Shown: positions 36,243 through 47,598, numbered from the stretch's first letter. The stretch: 64,000 bases of DNA from Sideroxydans sp. (GCA_028707175.1 JAQTUV010000001.1:496001-560000); one strand, 5' to 3'. Notes: generated by a model not told the origin, from the letters alone. Numbers and translations are program-made.

Positions 36243-37988
36243 ATGCCGCATCGCAACAAAAAAGTCTCTGAAAAAAAATTGCAACTTGTGCTGTGTTGGC
36301 ATATGCATCAACCAGACTATCGCAACTATCTGACGGGCGAGTTCGTCTTGCCGTGGACTTATCTGCATGCCATGAAGGATTACACCGACATGGCTTATCA
36401 CCTAGAGCAGCATCCTAAAGCTAAAGCGGTAGTGAATTTTGTACCCATCTTGGTCGAACAGTTGCTCGACTATGAACAGCAGTTCAAGTCTGGCAAGGTG
36501 AAAGATGGTTTGCTCAAGATGTTGTGTATGGAGCAATTGGATGGCTTGAGCGAAAAAGACCGTTTGCATATTCTGGATAGCTGCTTCAAGAGTAATCACG
36601 CCAAGATGCTGCAACCGTATCGTGCCTATCAGCATCTGTTCGACCTGCAAAAGATGATGGAAGGTCGGGGGCGTGAGTCGTTCATCTACTTGTCAGGCCA
36701 ATACATGGCTGACTTGCTGGTTTGGTATCACTTGGTGTGGATGGGGGAGAGTGTGCGTCGCGAGAACGAGGTCATCGCGCGTCTGATGACCAAGGGGAGT
36801 CAGTTCACTTTTGCCGAGCGAATGGAGTTGTTCAAGCTCATCGGTGAGTTGATCGCAGGTGTCATCCCGCGCTACAAGGCACTCTCGGATCGCGGGCAAG
36901 TGGAGATATCCACCACGCCGTATAACCATCCCATCTTGCCTTTGTTGTTGGATTTTAATTCGGCACGCGAGAGTGAGCCGAATGCACCACTACCGCAAGC
37001 CAGCTATTACCCAGGTGGTTTGCGTCGTGCACAGGCGCATCTGGCAAAAGCGGTGGAGAGCCATCAGCAGCACTTTGGTGTCAAACCCAATGGGATGTGG
37101 CCGTCGGAAGGAAGTCTTTCGCGCCCTACGCTGAAGCTATTGGGTGAACACGGTATTACATGGGCTGCGACAGGGCAGGCCGTTCTTGCGCATAGTCTGC
37201 AACGCGAATCAAACGGGCATGACTTGCCTGATAAGTCATCCTATCTTTACAAGCCTTATGTGATGGAGGATATGGCGAAGCCGGTGTACACATTCTTCCG
37301 TGACGACCAATTGTCAGACCGCATCGGTTTTGAATACGCGAAATGGAAAGGTGATGATGCCGCTGCGGACATGATCCATCATCTGGAAGAGATACTGCGT
37401 AACTCTCATGGTGAGCATGATCCTGTCGTATCCGTGATCTTGGACGGTGAAAATGCATGGGAATACTTCCCTTACAATGGTTATTACTTCCTGTCTGAGC
37501 TTTACGCTAAGTTGGAAAAACATCCTTCCATTCAAACGACGACATTCAATGAATGTGTGCAGGGCATAGAGTCCAAAAAGTCCACCGCTGAAACGGGTAA
37601 GCTGAAACAGTTGGTCTCGGGGAGTTGGGTGTATGGCACATTCAGTACGTGGATCGGCTCGCCCGACAAGAATCGCGGCTGGGATCTTTTGTGCGAGGCG
37701 AAACGTAGTTACGACATCGTGACTAACAGCGGAAGATTGAGTGCAGAAGAGTTGCGTCTGGCCACTGAGCAGCTAGCCGATTGCGAAGGCTCGGATTGGT
37801 TCTGGTGGTTCGGTGATTACAACTCGGCGCAGAGCGTGTCTTCTTTCGATCTATTGTTCCGTCAGAATCTGGCGAATCTCTACCGTCTGCTCAAGCTGCC
37901 AGCGCCTGTCGATCTACAGCATGTGATCAGCGTAGGCGGGGGAGATCCCGCTGCAGGGGGCACGATGCGCCGCTCAGATGTGGCTTGA
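36243..37988 (+). CDS. GH57 family alpha-glucan-active enzyme
   Basis: A 581-residue glycoside hydrolase family 57 protein. The conserved regions are visible in order: HMHQPDY (20-26), EISTTPYNHPILPLL, GMWPSEGSLS with candidate nucleophile Glu289, and VILDGENAWEYF with candidate acid Asp401. GH57 includes alpha-amylases, amylopullulanases, branching enzymes and 4-alpha-glucanotransferases; which one applies here is not certain. No signal peptide, so it is cytosolic. It lies where a glgX debranching gene or malQ might be expected, and I see neither in the cluster, so a glycogen debranching or disproportionating role is a reasonable inference. Confidence 0.87.
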   Translation: MPHRNKKVSEKKLQLVLCWHMHQPDYRNYLTGEFVLPWTYLHAMKDYTDMAYHLEQHPKAKAVVNFVPILVEQLLDYEQQFKSGKVKDGLLKMLCMEQLDGLSEKDRLHILDSCFKSNHAKMLQPYRAYQHLFDLQKMMEGRGRESFIYLSGQYMADLLVWYHLVWMGESVRRENEVIARLMTKGSQFTFAERMELFKLIGELIAGVIPRYKALSDRGQVEISTTPYNHPILPLLLDFNSARESEPNAPLPQASYYPGGLRRAQAHLAKAVESHQQHFGVKPNGMWPSEGSLSRPTLKLLGEHGITWAATGQAVLAHSLQRESNGHDLPDKSSYLYKPYVMEDMAKPVYTFFRDDQLSDRIGFEYAKWKGDDAAADMIHHLEEILRNSHGEHDPVVSVILDGENAWEYFPYNGYYFLSELYAKLEKHPSIQTTTFNECVQGIESKKSTAETGKLKQLVSGSWVYGTFSTWIGSPDKNRGWDLLCEAKRSYDIVTNSGRLSAEELRLATEQLADCEGSDWFWWFGDYNSAQSVSSFDLLFRQNLANLYRLLKLPAPVDLQHVISVGGGDPAAGGTMRRSDVA

Positions 37989-37991
37989 TCC

Positions 37992-38918
37992 ATGTCTGAT
38001 GCATTTATCGGCATAGATGTAGGTGGGACCAACTTCCGTCTAGGGGTCGTTCAAGATTTGCAGGTGGTGTGGGAGAAGCGATTTCAAGCGGACTTCTCCG
38101 GGGTATGCCGGAGGCTATCCGCTGTCGAAGCGTTAGACACCATCACTGCGACATTGAATGATGCAGTGACTGAGGCGCGAATGGCTTATCCATCCATACG
38201 CGCCATCGGTATCGGTTTTCCCGGTTTCATCGACCCGGCTTCACACCAGGTCATCTCTTCTCCTAACCTCCCAGGTCTGTCGAATGCAGACATCATCACG
38301 CCCTTGGAACAATGTAGTGGGCTTTCCGTAGTGCTGGAAAATGATGCGTCTGCCGCTGCTTATGGTGAGTTCGCGCTGTCGCAAAAAAGTGATGGTGATC
38401 TGATCTACATGGGGCTCGGCACAGGGGTTGGGGGTGGTTTGGTCTTGCAAAGTAAATTGCATGGCGGTGTGCATGGCGTCGCGATGGAAGTTGGTCACAT
38501 TACGGTTGAGCGCGGAGGCCGTTTGTGTGGCTGCGGCAATCGTGGTTGTTTGGAACAGTACGCGTCGACCAATGGCGTGGTGCAGACCTATGTGGAATTG
38601 ACGGGTAAGACACTCAGTGCTTTTGACATCGCGCAGGCGGTGCTGCAGCACGATGATGCAGCCGTTAAAGCCTTTGAGCAGGCGGGTGAATATCTGGCCA
38701 GTGCGCTGGCACACATCGCCAAAGTGGTTGATGTGGGTGATGTGGTCGTTGGGGGGGGTATGAGCGCATCTTGGTCTTTGATGCAAGCTGCATTCGAACG
38801 ACGTCTGAATGAGGACCTTATCCCAACATTACGTGGCAAGGTAAAAGTCCGCATATCTCAAGCACAAGACCAAGCCGGTATCATCGGTGCGGCGATGCTT
38901 GCGCGTCGTCACGGCTAA
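37992..38918 (+). CDS. ROK-family glucokinase
   Basis: A 308-residue sugar kinase. The N-terminal ATP motif is IGIDVGGTNFRLGVV, the sugar-binding stretch is VLENDASAAAYGEF, and the ROK signature with its zinc-binding site is VGHITVERGGRLCGCGNRGCLEQYAS. It most likely phosphorylates glucose released from glycogen by the GH57 enzyme encoded 3 bases upstream, returning it to glucose-6-P next to Pgi. Mannose or N-acetylglucosamine as substrate cannot be excluded from the sequence. Confidence 0.88.
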   Translation: MSDAFIGIDVGGTNFRLGVVQDLQVVWEKRFQADFSGVCRRLSAVEALDTITATLNDAVTEARMAYPSIRAIGIGFPGFIDPASHQVISSPNLPGLSNADIITPLEQCSGLSVVLENDASAAAYGEFALSQKSDGDLIYMGLGTGVGGGLVLQSKLHGGVHGVAMEVGHITVERGGRLCGCGNRGCLEQYASTNGVVQTYVELTGKTLSAFDIAQAVLQHDDAAVKAFEQAGEYLASALAHIAKVVDVGDVVVGGGMSASWSLMQAAFERRLNEDLIPTLRGKVKVRISQAQDQAGIIGAAMLARRHG

Positions 38919-39007
38919 TCAGTTCTGGGTCGTGGCACTAAATTTGGTAGAATCTACCCACTGAATTGCTCAGCCTTTTATTTTATAGTCCGTTCTAGGA
39001 AGTTACC

Positions 39008-41515
39008 GTGAATACGCCAATCAATCCTGCAATTCCCAAACAACACAGTATTTTGAAGATGCCTCCCTTGGGCACAGACTCCATCAGCGTGATGGAAGAT
39101 TTTCGCCGTTACTTCAGCCATACCTTGGGCTGGGAGAAGTCCACATTGTCGGGTTATCCGGTCTATTCCTCGCTTTCTTCCACGCTGCGTGATCGCTTGA
39201 TCGAGCGTTGGAGGAATACGCAACGTGCTTACGACGAATCGGATTGCAAACAAGCTTACTACTTGTCGCTCGAATTTTTGATGGGGCGTGCAATGGGCAA
39301 TGCCATGCTCAACCTAGATATGCAGCAAGAAGTCTCTGAGGCGATGCACAACTTCGGTGTGGCACTGGAAGATGTGCAGGATCAAGAGAGTGATGCAGGT
39401 TTGGGTAACGGAGGTCTGGGACGTTTGGCGGCATGTTTCTTGGATAGTTGCGCCACCTTGCAGCTACCTGTGACGGGTTATGGTTTGCGTTATGAATACG
39501 GCATGTTCCGTCAGCGCTTGGAGAACGGCGCCCAGTTGGAAGATCCAGATCATTGGTTGCGTAACGGTAATCCATGGGAGATCGAGCGCCCTGAATATGC
39601 CGTGCGCATCAAGTTCGGCGGTCGTAGCGAGTTGTTTAAGGATGTTGACGGCAAGTTGCATGCGCGCTGGGTAGATTCGCAGGATGTGATGGCGGTTCCT
39701 TTCGATATGCCTATCCCAGGCTATCGCAATGGCACAGTGAACACCTTGCGTCTGTGGAAATCCACGGCGACTGACGAATTTAATCTGGAAGAGTTCAACG
39801 CAGGCAGCTACACCGAAGCGGTCGCCGCCAAGAATGCTGCAGAGCACATCACCATGGTGCTTTACCCGAACGATGCAAGCGAGAACGGCAAAGAATTGCG
39901 TCTGCGTCAGCAATATCTGTTGGCTTCCGCGAGTCTGCAAGACGTATTGCGCCGCTGGGTGAGCAAGCATGGCAAAGATTTCACGCATTTCGCCGAGAAG
40001 AACGCGTTCCAGTTGAACGATACGCATCCGACTTGTTCGGTCGCAGAATTGATGCGTCTGTTGATGGATGAGCAAGGTCTGGGCTGGGATGCCGCATGGA
40101 AGATCACTAGCAAGACCATGGCTTACACTAACCACACGCTGTTACCAGAAGCGTTGGAAAAGTGGCCTGTCAGTATGTTTGGTCGTCTATTGCCGCGCCT
40201 GTTGGAGATTATTTACGAGATCAATGCACGTTATCTGGCTGAAGTGGCCTTGCGTTGGCCTGGTGATGTGACGCGTCAGCGCCGCATGTCCATCATCGAA
40301 GAAGGTCACGTGCCGCATGTGCGCATGGCTTATCTGGCGGTTGTGGCTTGTCACTCCGTTAATGGCGTCGCTGAGTTGCACTCGAAGCTGCTACAACAAT
40401 ACCTGTTCCATGATTTCTTCGAGTTGTGGCCAAATAAATTTAACAACAAGACCAATGGTGTGACACCACGTCGTTGGGTGGCTTGGAGCAATCCAGCGAT
40501 GAGTGAGTTGATCGACAACACCATCGGCGAAGAATGGCGCACGGATCTATCTAAGCTGAGTGGACTGAGCAAGTTCGCTGATAACAAGACGTTCCGTGCC
40601 AAGTGGCGCGCGATCAAATTGGGTAACAAGGAACGCTTGGCGGCACTGGTCGAGCGTGATTGTGGCGTGAAGTTTGATACCAACGCGATGTTCGATGTGC
40701 AGGTGAAGCGTATTCACGAATACAAGCGCCAGTTGCTCAACGTGTTGCACGTCATCCATCTGTATGACCGTATCAAGCGTGGTGACACCAAAAATTGGAC
40801 ACCTCGTTGTGTGCTTATCGGCGGAAAGGCTGCCCCCGGTTATGTGATGGCGAAACGTACCATCCGTCTGGTGACCGCAGTAGCTGAGATCATCAATCAA
40901 GACCCAGATACCAAAGGTTTATTGCAACTGGTGTTCTTGCCAGACTATCGTGTGACTGCGATGGAGATCATCTCGCCGGCAGCAGATTTGTCCGAGCAGA
41001 TATCGACGGCAGGTAAAGAGGCTTCTGGTACGGGCAACATGAAGTTCATGATGAACGGTGCGCTGACCATCGGTACATTGGATGGTGCGAATATTGAGAT
41101 TCGTGAAGAGGCAGGCGATGACAATTTCTTCTTGTTCGGCTTGACGGCAGAGCAAGTCGAAGCGACTCGTGGTCATTACGATCCGACTGCTATCGTAAAT
41201 GCGGACGATGATTTGAAGCGGGTTATCCAGTTGCTGAAGAGCAACCATTTCAACCTGTTCGAGCCAGGCTTGTTTGAGCCTATCTTGGAATCTATTCTCA
41301 ATCCGCACGATCCGTGGCTGACGCTGGCAGATTTCCGTAGCTACGTTGATGCGCAGAAGCGAGTTGATGCGGCTTATCAAGATGAGGAGAATTGGACGCG
41401 TATGAGCATCATCAATACGGCGACTAGCGGCAAATTCTCCAGTGACCGCACTATCATGGATTACAACCGTGACGTATGGCACTTGCCTCAGGTGAAAGCG
41501 CATCAAGAGTCATGA
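39008..41515 (+). CDS. glgP: Glycogen phosphorylase
   Basis: An 835-residue GT35 enzyme releasing glucose-1-phosphate from alpha-glucan. The PLP-binding lysine is in EASGTGNMKFMMNGALTIG; other family blocks are GNGGLGRLAACFLDS and TCSVAELMRLLMDEQG. The start is GTG 39008 after an AGGAAGTTACC ribosome-binding site. It ends the glycogen cluster; a weak terminator candidate follows. Confidence 0.95.
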   Translation: MNTPINPAIPKQHSILKMPPLGTDSISVMEDFRRYFSHTLGWEKSTLSGYPVYSSLSSTLRDRLIERWRNTQRAYDESDCKQAYYLSLEFLMGRAMGNAMLNLDMQQEVSEAMHNFGVALEDVQDQESDAGLGNGGLGRLAACFLDSCATLQLPVTGYGLRYEYGMFRQRLENGAQLEDPDHWLRNGNPWEIERPEYAVRIKFGGRSELFKDVDGKLHARWVDSQDVMAVPFDMPIPGYRNGTVNTLRLWKSTATDEFNLEEFNAGSYTEAVAAKNAAEHITMVLYPNDASENGKELRLRQQYLLASASLQDVLRRWVSKHGKDFTHFAEKNAFQLNDTHPTCSVAELMRLLMDEQGLGWDAAWKITSKTMAYTNHTLLPEALEKWPVSMFGRLLPRLLEIIYEINARYLAEVALRWPGDVTRQRRMSIIEEGHVPHVRMAYLAVVACHSVNGVAELHSKLLQQYLFHDFFELWPNKFNNKTNGVTPRRWVAWSNPAMSELIDNTIGEEWRTDLSKLSGLSKFADNKTFRAKWRAIKLGNKERLAALVERDCGVKFDTNAMFDVQVKRIHEYKRQLLNVLHVIHLYDRIKRGDTKNWTPRCVLIGGKAAPGYVMAKRTIRLVTAVAEIINQDPDTKGLLQLVFLPDYRVTAMEIISPAADLSEQISTAGKEASGTGNMKFMMNGALTIGTLDGANIEIREEAGDDNFFLFGLTAEQVEATRGHYDPTAIVNADDDLKRVIQLLKSNHFNLFEPGLFEPILESILNPHDPWLTLADFRSYVDAQKRVDAAYQDEENWTRMSIINTATSGKFSSDRTIMDYNRDVWHLPQVKAHQES

Positions 41516-41526
41516 TCGATACTAGG

Positions 41527-41551
41527 GCGGGCGGGTCATTCCGTCCGCTTT
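41527..41551 (+). terminator. Weak terminator candidate after glgP
   Basis: GCGGGCGG and CCGTCCGC pair (one G-U) around GTCATT, followed by only TTTC. It is 11 bases after the glgP stop. Confidence 0.45.
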
Positions 41552-41611
41552 CATGTATCATTCGACACCATTTTTATTCCCAAAGTCTATCTAATTGAAG
41601 GAAGCATCAGT

Positions 41612-42913
41612 ATGTCTAATGTAGAAATCCTAGGCGGTTTGCAACGTCGTTTGAATGCATCTATCCCGCAACAAAGTATTCGTAGCGAAGTTGAAGCTCG
41701 TTTGAAGCGTTTGGGCCGCACCGCTAAAGTACACGGTTTCCGTCCAGGTAAAGTGCCTTTTAAAGTGTTGGAGCAGCAATATGGTTCTTCCGTACAGCAA
41801 GAAGTGTTGGGAGACAGTTTGCAGCGCTCGTTCGCAGAGGCGGCCATCGCTAGCCAGTTACAAGTGGCGGGTTATCCTCAGTTCGAGATCAAAACGGCCG
41901 ACTTGAATGCGCCAGAGATCGAATTTAGTGCGACATTCGAAGTGTATCCAGAAGTGACTATCGGTAATGTCGGCGGCGAGAGTGTGACACGCGCTACCTT
42001 TGCACTAAGCGAAGCAGATGTCGATGCAACTATCGCTACCCTGCGTAAACAGCGCGCTGTCTTCACGAAGACAGACCGTGCGGCGCAGCAGGATGATCAA
42101 GTCAAGATCGACTTCGTAGGTACGCTGAATGGTGTGAAGTTCGAAGGCGGTGAAGCCAAAGACTTTACCGTGGTGCCAGGTGCTGGGCGCATGCTGCCAG
42201 AGTTCGAAGCCGCCGTCGTTGGTATGAAGGCGGGCGAGACCAAATCATTCGACATGACCTTCCCTGAGGATTATCACGGCAAGGACGTCGCTGGTAAGCA
42301 AGTGACTTTCACTCTCACTGCGCACAGCGTGGAAGAGCCTGTTCTGCCAGAAGTGAATGCTGAGTTCGCCAAGGCGATGGGCGTCGCTGAGGGCGATGTT
42401 GAGAAATTGAAGCAAGAGATTCGCGACAATATCGGTCGTGAAGCGCAACGTCGCGTCAAAGTGCGCAACAAAGACGGCGCGATGGAAGTGTTGTTGAAAG
42501 TGGCGCAATTGGAAGTGCCGAAGGCGTTGCTGGATAGCGAGTCTGAGCGCTTGATGGAGCAGACATTGCAAGACATGGGGCAACGCGGCATGAAAATCCC
42601 TAAGGGTATGAAATTGCCGATCGACATGTTCGCTGAGCGTGCTACCAAGCGCGTCAAGTTGGGTTTGATCTTGGCTGAGTTGGTCAAGAAGCATGAGCTG
42701 AGCGCTAAGCCTGATCAAGTGACTGCGCTAATCGAAGAGTATGCATTGAGCTTCGAGCGTCCGGAAGAAGTTAGGTCTTGGTATCGTGCCGATCCTTCAC
42801 GTATGCGTGAAGTAGAGAACTTGGTGTTGGAAGACAATGTCGTGGCATGGGTAATGGCGGGCGCGAAAGTGACTGACCAAGCCGTGGCACTGAACGATTT
42901 GATGGGAGAGTGA
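41612..42913 (+). CDS. tig: Trigger factor
   Basis: A 433-residue ribosome-associated chaperone. The N-terminal ribosome-binding domain has the signature region [14 protein letters not shown], the FKBP-type prolyl isomerase domain spans about 160-240 ([20 protein letters not shown]), and a helical C-terminal domain follows. It begins the conserved tig-clpP-clpX-lon block. The stop overlaps the region of the clpP start, so the two are probably co-transcribed. Confidence 0.95.
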   Translation: MSNVEILGGLQRRLNASIPQQSIRSEVEARLKRLGRTAKVHGFRPGKVPFKVLEQQYGSSVQQEVLGDSLQRSFAEAAIASQLQVAGYPQFEIKTADLNAPEIEFSATFEVYPEVTIGNVGGESVTRATFALSEADVDATIATLRKQRAVFTKTDRAAQQDDQVKIDFVGTLNGVKFEGGEAKDFTVVPGAGRMLPEFEAAVVGMKAGETKSFDMTFPEDYHGKDVAGKQVTFTLTAHSVEEPVLPEVNAEFAKAMGVAEGDVEKLKQEIRDNIGREAQRRVKVRNKDGAMEVLLKVAQLEVPKALLDSESERLMEQTLQDMGQRGMKIPKGMKLPIDMFAERATKRVKLGLILAELVKKHELSAKPDQVTALIEEYALSFERPEEVRSWYRADPSRMREVENLVLEDNVVAWVMAGAKVTDQAVALNDLMGE

Positions 42914-42915
42914 GC

Positions 42916-43542
42916 ATGCTGTTCGACGCGACAAACAAGTTGATAGAGCCTCAGGATTCGGGACTCGTTCCGATGGTGGTTGAGACCAGTGGTCGCGGCG
43001 AACGTGCCTACGACATCTTTTCGCGCCTGCTGAAAGAGCGCGTCATATTCTTGGTCGGTCCGATCAACGATCATGTGGCCAATCTGGTGGTGGCGCAGTT
43101 GTTGTTCTTGGAATCGGAAAATCCTGAGAAGGACATCCATTTGTACATCAACTCGCCTGGCGGCTCTATCTCCGCTGGGATGGCGATCTACGACACCATG
43201 CAGTTCATCAAGCCTCAGGTGTCGACCTTGTGTATCGGCATGGCGGCATCCATGGGGGCGTTTCTGTTGCAAGCTGGGGCCAAAGGAAAGCGCTTTGCTT
43301 TGCCTAACTCGACCGTGATGATCCATCAGCCACTCGGTGGTTTTCAAGGTCAGGCAACGGATATCGAGATTCATGCCAAATACATCTTGAGTCTGCGTGA
43401 GCAATTGTACAAATTGATGGCGCACCATACAGGTCGTACGGTAGAAGAGATCGCGCGCGATAGTGAGCGAGATAACTTCTTGCCAGCGCAAGCGGCATTA
43501 GAGTACGGTCTGATCGACCAAGTATTGGATAAACGAGCTTAA
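42916..43542 (+). CDS. clpP: ATP-dependent Clp protease proteolytic subunit
   Basis: A 208-residue serine protease subunit. The catalytic Ser is in [11 protein letters not shown], the His in MIHQPLGG, with the Asp further on, and [18 protein letters not shown] is the family block. ATG 42916 follows GGGAGAG; an in-frame GTG lies at 42910. It assembles with ClpX, encoded next. Confidence 0.96.
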   Translation: MLFDATNKLIEPQDSGLVPMVVETSGRGERAYDIFSRLLKERVIFLVGPINDHVANLVVAQLLFLESENPEKDIHLYINSPGGSISAGMAIYDTMQFIKPQVSTLCIGMAASMGAFLLQAGAKGKRFALPNSTVMIHQPLGGFQGQATDIEIHAKYILSLREQLYKLMAHHTGRTVEEIARDSERDNFLPAQAALEYGLIDQVLDKRA

Positions 43543-43582
43543 TTATTTTGTTAGCTGCCTAAATATATGGGCGGAGGTGATG

Positions 43583-44839
43583 ATGACAACGGATAAAAAC
43601 AAGGGTGACAAGCTGTTGTATTGCTCGTTCTGTGGCAAGAGTCAGCACGAGGTGCGTAAGTTGATCGCAGGGCCGTCAGTATTTGTGTGTGACGAATGTA
43701 TTGCCCTGTGTAACGACATCATCAAAGAAGAAGCGCAGAGTACCATCGGTGCCGAGAAGTCAGATAAGAATGACCTCCCTGTGCCGCATGAGATATGCGA
43801 ACGTTTGGATGAATATGTGATCGGTCAGCGTCAGGCTAAGAAAATCCTGTCGGTGGCGGTGTACAACCACTACAAACGTCTGAAATACAAGAGCGATGAT
43901 GGCGTCGAGTTGGCTAAGAGCAACATACTCTTGGTCGGTCCAACAGGGTCGGGTAAGACTTTATTGGCGCAGACGCTGGCAAGATTGCTGAATGTGCCGT
44001 TCGTGATGGCAGATGCAACTACACTGACCGAAGCGGGCTATGTGGGTGAGGATGTCGAGAACATCATTCAGAAGCTATTGCAGGCATGCGAATACGATGT
44101 GGAGAAAGCGCAGCGGGGTATCGTCTACATCGACGAGATCGACAAGATCTCGCGCAAGTCGGACAACCCTTCCATTACGCGTGACGTGTCTGGCGAGGGC
44201 GTACAACAAGCATTGCTTAAACTCATCGAAGGTACGAAAGCTTCTATTCCTCCTCAAGGCGGACGTAAGCATCCGAACACGGAGTTCCTGCAAGTGGATA
44301 CGACCAATATCCTATTCATCTGCGGTGGCGCATTCGACGGTTTGGAGAAGGTCATCCTTAATCGCTCTGAGAAAGTTGGCATCGGTTTCTCGGCGAATCT
44401 AGCCAAGCGCAAGGACGACAAAGATATCGGTACGGTGTTGCACGGTGTCGAGCCAGAGGACTTGATCAAATTCGGTTTGATCCCCGAGTTCGTAGGTCGT
44501 TTACCAGTTGTGGCGACATTGGAAGGTCTGGATGAAGCTGCGCTGATCCAGATTTTGTCGGAGCCTAAGAACGCACTGACCAAGCAATACCAGAAGCTGT
44601 TCTCGCTCGAAGGTGTGGAACTTGAGTTCCGCGAAGGTGTGTTGAATGCCATCGCAAAGAAAGCGCTTGCTCGCAAGACGGGGGCGCGTGGTCTGCGCTC
44701 GATATTGGAGCAAGCCTTGCTGGACACCATGTTCGACCTGCCTTCAGAAACTAACGTGAGCAAGGTCGTGCTGGATGAGAACGGTGCGGGAGACCTCAAA
44801 CCCATCGTTATTTATGCGGATGAACCCAAGGTCGCTTGA
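43583..44839 (+). CDS. clpX: Clp protease ATPase subunit ClpX
   Basis: A 418-residue AAA+ unfoldase. The N-terminal zinc domain has CSFCGKSQ and CDECIALC (four Cys), Walker A is [15 protein letters not shown], Walker B is [10 protein letters not shown], and the IGF-type ClpP-docking loop appears as IGFSAN ([13 protein letters not shown]). ATG 43583 is preferred because GGAGG lies five bases upstream; ATG 43580 and GTG 43577 are in frame. It partners with ClpP. Confidence 0.96.
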   Translation: MTTDKNKGDKLLYCSFCGKSQHEVRKLIAGPSVFVCDECIALCNDIIKEEAQSTIGAEKSDKNDLPVPHEICERLDEYVIGQRQAKKILSVAVYNHYKRLKYKSDDGVELAKSNILLVGPTGSGKTLLAQTLARLLNVPFVMADATTLTEAGYVGEDVENIIQKLLQACEYDVEKAQRGIVYIDEIDKISRKSDNPSITRDVSGEGVQQALLKLIEGTKASIPPQGGRKHPNTEFLQVDTTNILFICGGAFDGLEKVILNRSEKVGIGFSANLAKRKDDKDIGTVLHGVEPEDLIKFGLIPEFVGRLPVVATLEGLDEAALIQILSEPKNALTKQYQKLFSLEGVELEFREGVLNAIAKKALARKTGARGLRSILEQALLDTMFDLPSETNVSKVVLDENGAGDLKPIVIYADEPKVA

Positions 44840-44854
44840 GACCCATTGGGCAGC

Positions 44855-44883
44855 GGGGACTTGAATTCCTGATCCAAGTCCCC
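44855..44883 (+). other. Hairpin between clpX and lon
   Basis: GGGGACTTG and CAAGTCCCC form a 9-base stem with an 11-base loop, 15 bases after clpX. No T tract follows, so it is not a clear terminator; it may separate or process the clpX and lon transcripts. Confidence 0.5.
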
Positions 44884-44916
44884 ATCTCGCTCTTAACCTA
44901 ACTGAGAGTAACCGCC

Positions 44917-47334
44917 ATGTCTGAAATCAACCCCATCCCTACCAATGTGGACTTATACCCACTGTTGCCTTTGCGTGACGTGGTGGTGTTCCCGCATATG
45001 GTCATTCCGCTATTCGTGGGACGCGCCAAGTCCATCAAAGCACTTGAAGCTGCGATGGAAGCGGGCAAGAGCATCGTGCTTGTCGCGCAGAAATCTGCAG
45101 CGAAAGACGAGCCGGCCACAGAAGACATCTATCGTATCGGTAGCATCGCTAACATCTTGCAGATGCTCAAGCTGCCAGATGGCACCGTGAAGGTGTTGGT
45201 TGAGGGGACTCAACGAGCTAAAGTATTGAAGATATTCGATGACAAGTCACATCTGGATGCGGAGATCATGCCCGTACCTGCGGACGAAAACATCGGTAAT
45301 GAGGCGGAGGCGATGCGCCGTGCTCTCATCAGCCAGTTCGATCAATACGTCAAACTGAATAAGAAGATACCTCCTGAGATTTTGACATCCCTCGCGGGTA
45401 TCGATGACGCAGGTCGCCTAGCCGATACCATCGCCGCTCATTTGCCGCTCAAGTTGGAGCAGAAGCAGGAAGTGTTGGAGATATTCGATGTGCGTCTACG
45501 CCTCGAACATTTGCTCGGTCTGCTCGAAGCAGAGCTAGACATCATGCAGGTTGAGAAGCGCATCCGTGGGCGTGTGAAACGTCAGATGGAAAAGAGTCAG
45601 CGCGAGTATTACTTGAATGAGCAAGTCAAAGCCATCCAAAAGGAATTGGGCGAGGGCGAAGACGGCGCGGATATCGAAGAGATCGAGAAGAAGATCAAAG
45701 CAGCGCATATGCCTAAGGATGCGCGCGCCAAGGCGGAAGCTGAATTGAAGAAGTTGCGCCTGATGTCGCCGATGTCAGCTGAAGCGACCGTGGTGCGCAA
45801 CTACATCGACATCCTCGTGGGATTGCCTTGGAAGAAAAAAACTAAGATCGATACGCATCTGCAACATGCAGAGGATGTGTTGGAAGCAGATCACTACGGT
45901 CTGGAAAAGGTCAAAGAACGTATCGTTGAATATCTGGCCGTGCAGCAGCGCGTCGAGAAAATGAAGGCGCCTATCTTGTGTTTGGTGGGGCCTCCTGGTG
46001 TAGGTAAGACCTCGCTGGGGCAGTCCATCGCGCGTGCAACCAATCGTAAGTTCGTGCGTATGTCGTTGGGTGGTGTGCGTGATGAATCCGAGATTCGTGG
46101 CCACCGTCGTACTTACATTGGTTCTATGCCCGGCAAGATTTTGCAGAACATGAGCAAGGTCGGCGTGAAGAATCCGTTGTTCCTCTTGGATGAAGTAGAC
46201 AAGATGGGGCAGGACTTCCGTGGTGACCCTTCTTCTGCTTTGTTGGAGGTGTTGGATCCAGAGCAGAACAACACTTTTGTCGATCACTATGTCGAAGTCG
46301 AGTATGACTTGTCGGATGTGATGTTCGTGGCTACGTCCAATAGCATGAATATTCCAGCGCCATTGCTGGATCGTATGGAAGTCATTTTTGTTTCCAGCTA
46401 CACCGAAGACGAAAAGGTGAATATCGCCACGCGTTATCTGCTTCCAAAGTCGGTCAAAAACAATGGCCTGAAAGCAGAAGAGATTAGCGTGTCCGAAAGT
46501 GCCATCCGCGACATCTTGCGTTACTACACCCGCGAAGCAGGTGTGCGTAGCTTGGAGCGCGAACTGTCCAAGATATGCCGCAAGGTTGTGAAGTCTTTAT
46601 TGCTAAAAGGTCGCGACACCAAGGTTGTGATCAACGCTCGCAATTTGGATAAATACCTAGGGGTTCGTCGCTATAGCTACGGCATCGCTGAAAAGAATAA
46701 CCAAGTGGGACAAGTCACTGGTTTGGCTTGGACTGAGGTGGGAGGCGAATTGCTGACCATCGAAACGGCGGTATTGCCTGGCAAAGGTAAGACTACGACC
46801 ACAGGTAAGTTGGGCGAGGTGATGCAAGAGTCTATTCAGGCTGCGTTGAGTGTGGTGCGTAGTCGCGCAAAGTCATTAGGTATCGCGGAAAATTTCTACG
46901 AGAAGTGTGACCTACACATTCACTTGCCAGAAGGTGCAACACCTAAAGATGGCCCAAGTGCGGGGGCAGGTATCTGCACCGCGATGGTGTCTGCGCTGAC
47001 GGGCATACCTGTGCGCGCCGATGTGGCAATGACGGGCGAGATCACATTGCGTGGTGAAGTTCTACCTATCGGTGGATTGAAAGAAAAGTTGTTGGCGGCG
47101 CAACGTGGCGGCATCAAGTTGGTGCTGATCCCCGAAGAGAACGTCAAAGACTTGGTTGAGATACCCGATAGTGTTAAGAACAAGCTCGAGATTCATCCGG
47201 TCAAGTGGATAGAGCAGGTGTTGGGGTTGGCGTTGGAGCGCAAGCCTGAACCGTTGCCGGAGATCGTTGCGCCCATTCAGGCACAGCAGGCGCCAGCAAG
47301 TGAATCTAGTGTTTCGGTTTCAATTAAACACTGA
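44917..47334 (+). CDS. lon: ATP-dependent protease La (Lon)
   Basis: An 805-residue protease with an N-terminal substrate-binding domain (about 10-200), an AAA+ domain with Walker [16 protein letters not shown] and Walker [16 protein letters not shown], and a C-terminal protease domain with the Ser-Lys dyad (catalytic Ser in [14 protein letters not shown]). Lon degrades damaged and regulatory proteins. It follows clpX as in many proteobacteria. Downstream, where hupB often lies, there are two tRNA genes. Confidence 0.96.
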   Translation: MSEINPIPTNVDLYPLLPLRDVVVFPHMVIPLFVGRAKSIKALEAAMEAGKSIVLVAQKSAAKDEPATEDIYRIGSIANILQMLKLPDGTVKVLVEGTQRAKVLKIFDDKSHLDAEIMPVPADENIGNEAEAMRRALISQFDQYVKLNKKIPPEILTSLAGIDDAGRLADTIAAHLPLKLEQKQEVLEIFDVRLRLEHLLGLLEAELDIMQVEKRIRGRVKRQMEKSQREYYLNEQVKAIQKELGEGEDGADIEEIEKKIKAAHMPKDARAKAEAELKKLRLMSPMSAEATVVRNYIDILVGLPWKKKTKIDTHLQHAEDVLEADHYGLEKVKERIVEYLAVQQRVEKMKAPILCLVGPPGVGKTSLGQSIARATNRKFVRMSLGGVRDESEIRGHRRTYIGSMPGKILQNMSKVGVKNPLFLLDEVDKMGQDFRGDPSSALLEVLDPEQNNTFVDHYVEVEYDLSDVMFVATSNSMNIPAPLLDRMEVIFVSSYTEDEKVNIATRYLLPKSVKNNGLKAEEISVSESAIRDILRYYTREAGVRSLERELSKICRKVVKSLLLKGRDTKVVINARNLDKYLGVRRYSYGIAEKNNQVGQVTGLAWTEVGGELLTIETAVLPGKGKTTTTGKLGEVMQESIQAALSVVRSRAKSLGIAENFYEKCDLHIHLPEGATPKDGPSAGAGICTAMVSALTGIPVRADVAMTGEITLRGEVLPIGGLKEKLLAAQRGGIKLVLIPEENVKDLVEIPDSVKNKLEIHPVKWIEQVLGLALERKPEPLPEIVAPIQAQQAPASESSVSVSIKH

Positions 47335-47382
47335 TTAAAAAATTAATGTGTGAGCCAATATGAATAAAAATGTAATTGGGTG

Positions 47383-47411
47383 TTGGCAAAGCGTACATAG
47401 TTCTATATAAT
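47383..47411 (+). promoter_or_regulatory. Sigma-70 promoter for the tRNA-Val/tRNA-Asp unit
   Basis: TTGGCA (47383-47388) and TATAAT (47406-47411) are separated by exactly 17 bases. The expected start near 47418 is about 7 bases before tRNA-Val. Confidence 0.85.
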
Positions 47412-47424
47412 GCTGCGCTTTCAC

Positions 47425-47500
47425 GGGTGCTTAGCTCAGCTGGTAGAGCACCGCCCTTACAAGGCGATTGTCAGCGGTTCGATCCCGTTAGCACCCACCA
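47425..47500 (+). tRNA. tRNA-Val (anticodon UAC)
   Basis: Acceptor GGGTGCT with AGCACCC, D arm GCTCAGCTGGTAGAGC, anticodon loop CTTACAA (TAC), T arm GCGGTTCGATCCCGT, and an encoded CCA. Confidence 0.97.
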
Positions 47501-47521
47501 GTTTTTTGTAGTAGATGTTTT

Positions 47522-47598
47522 GGAGTGGTAGTTCAGTTGGTTAGAATACCGGCCTGTCACGCCGGGGGTCGCGGGTTCGAGTCCCGTCCACTCCGCCA
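47522..47598 (+). tRNA. tRNA-Asp (anticodon GUC)
   Basis: Acceptor GGAGTGG with CCACTCC, anticodon loop CTGTCAC (GTC), T arm GCGGGTTCGAGTCCCGT, and an encoded CCA. It lies 21 bases after tRNA-Val and is probably on the same transcript. Confidence 0.97.
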
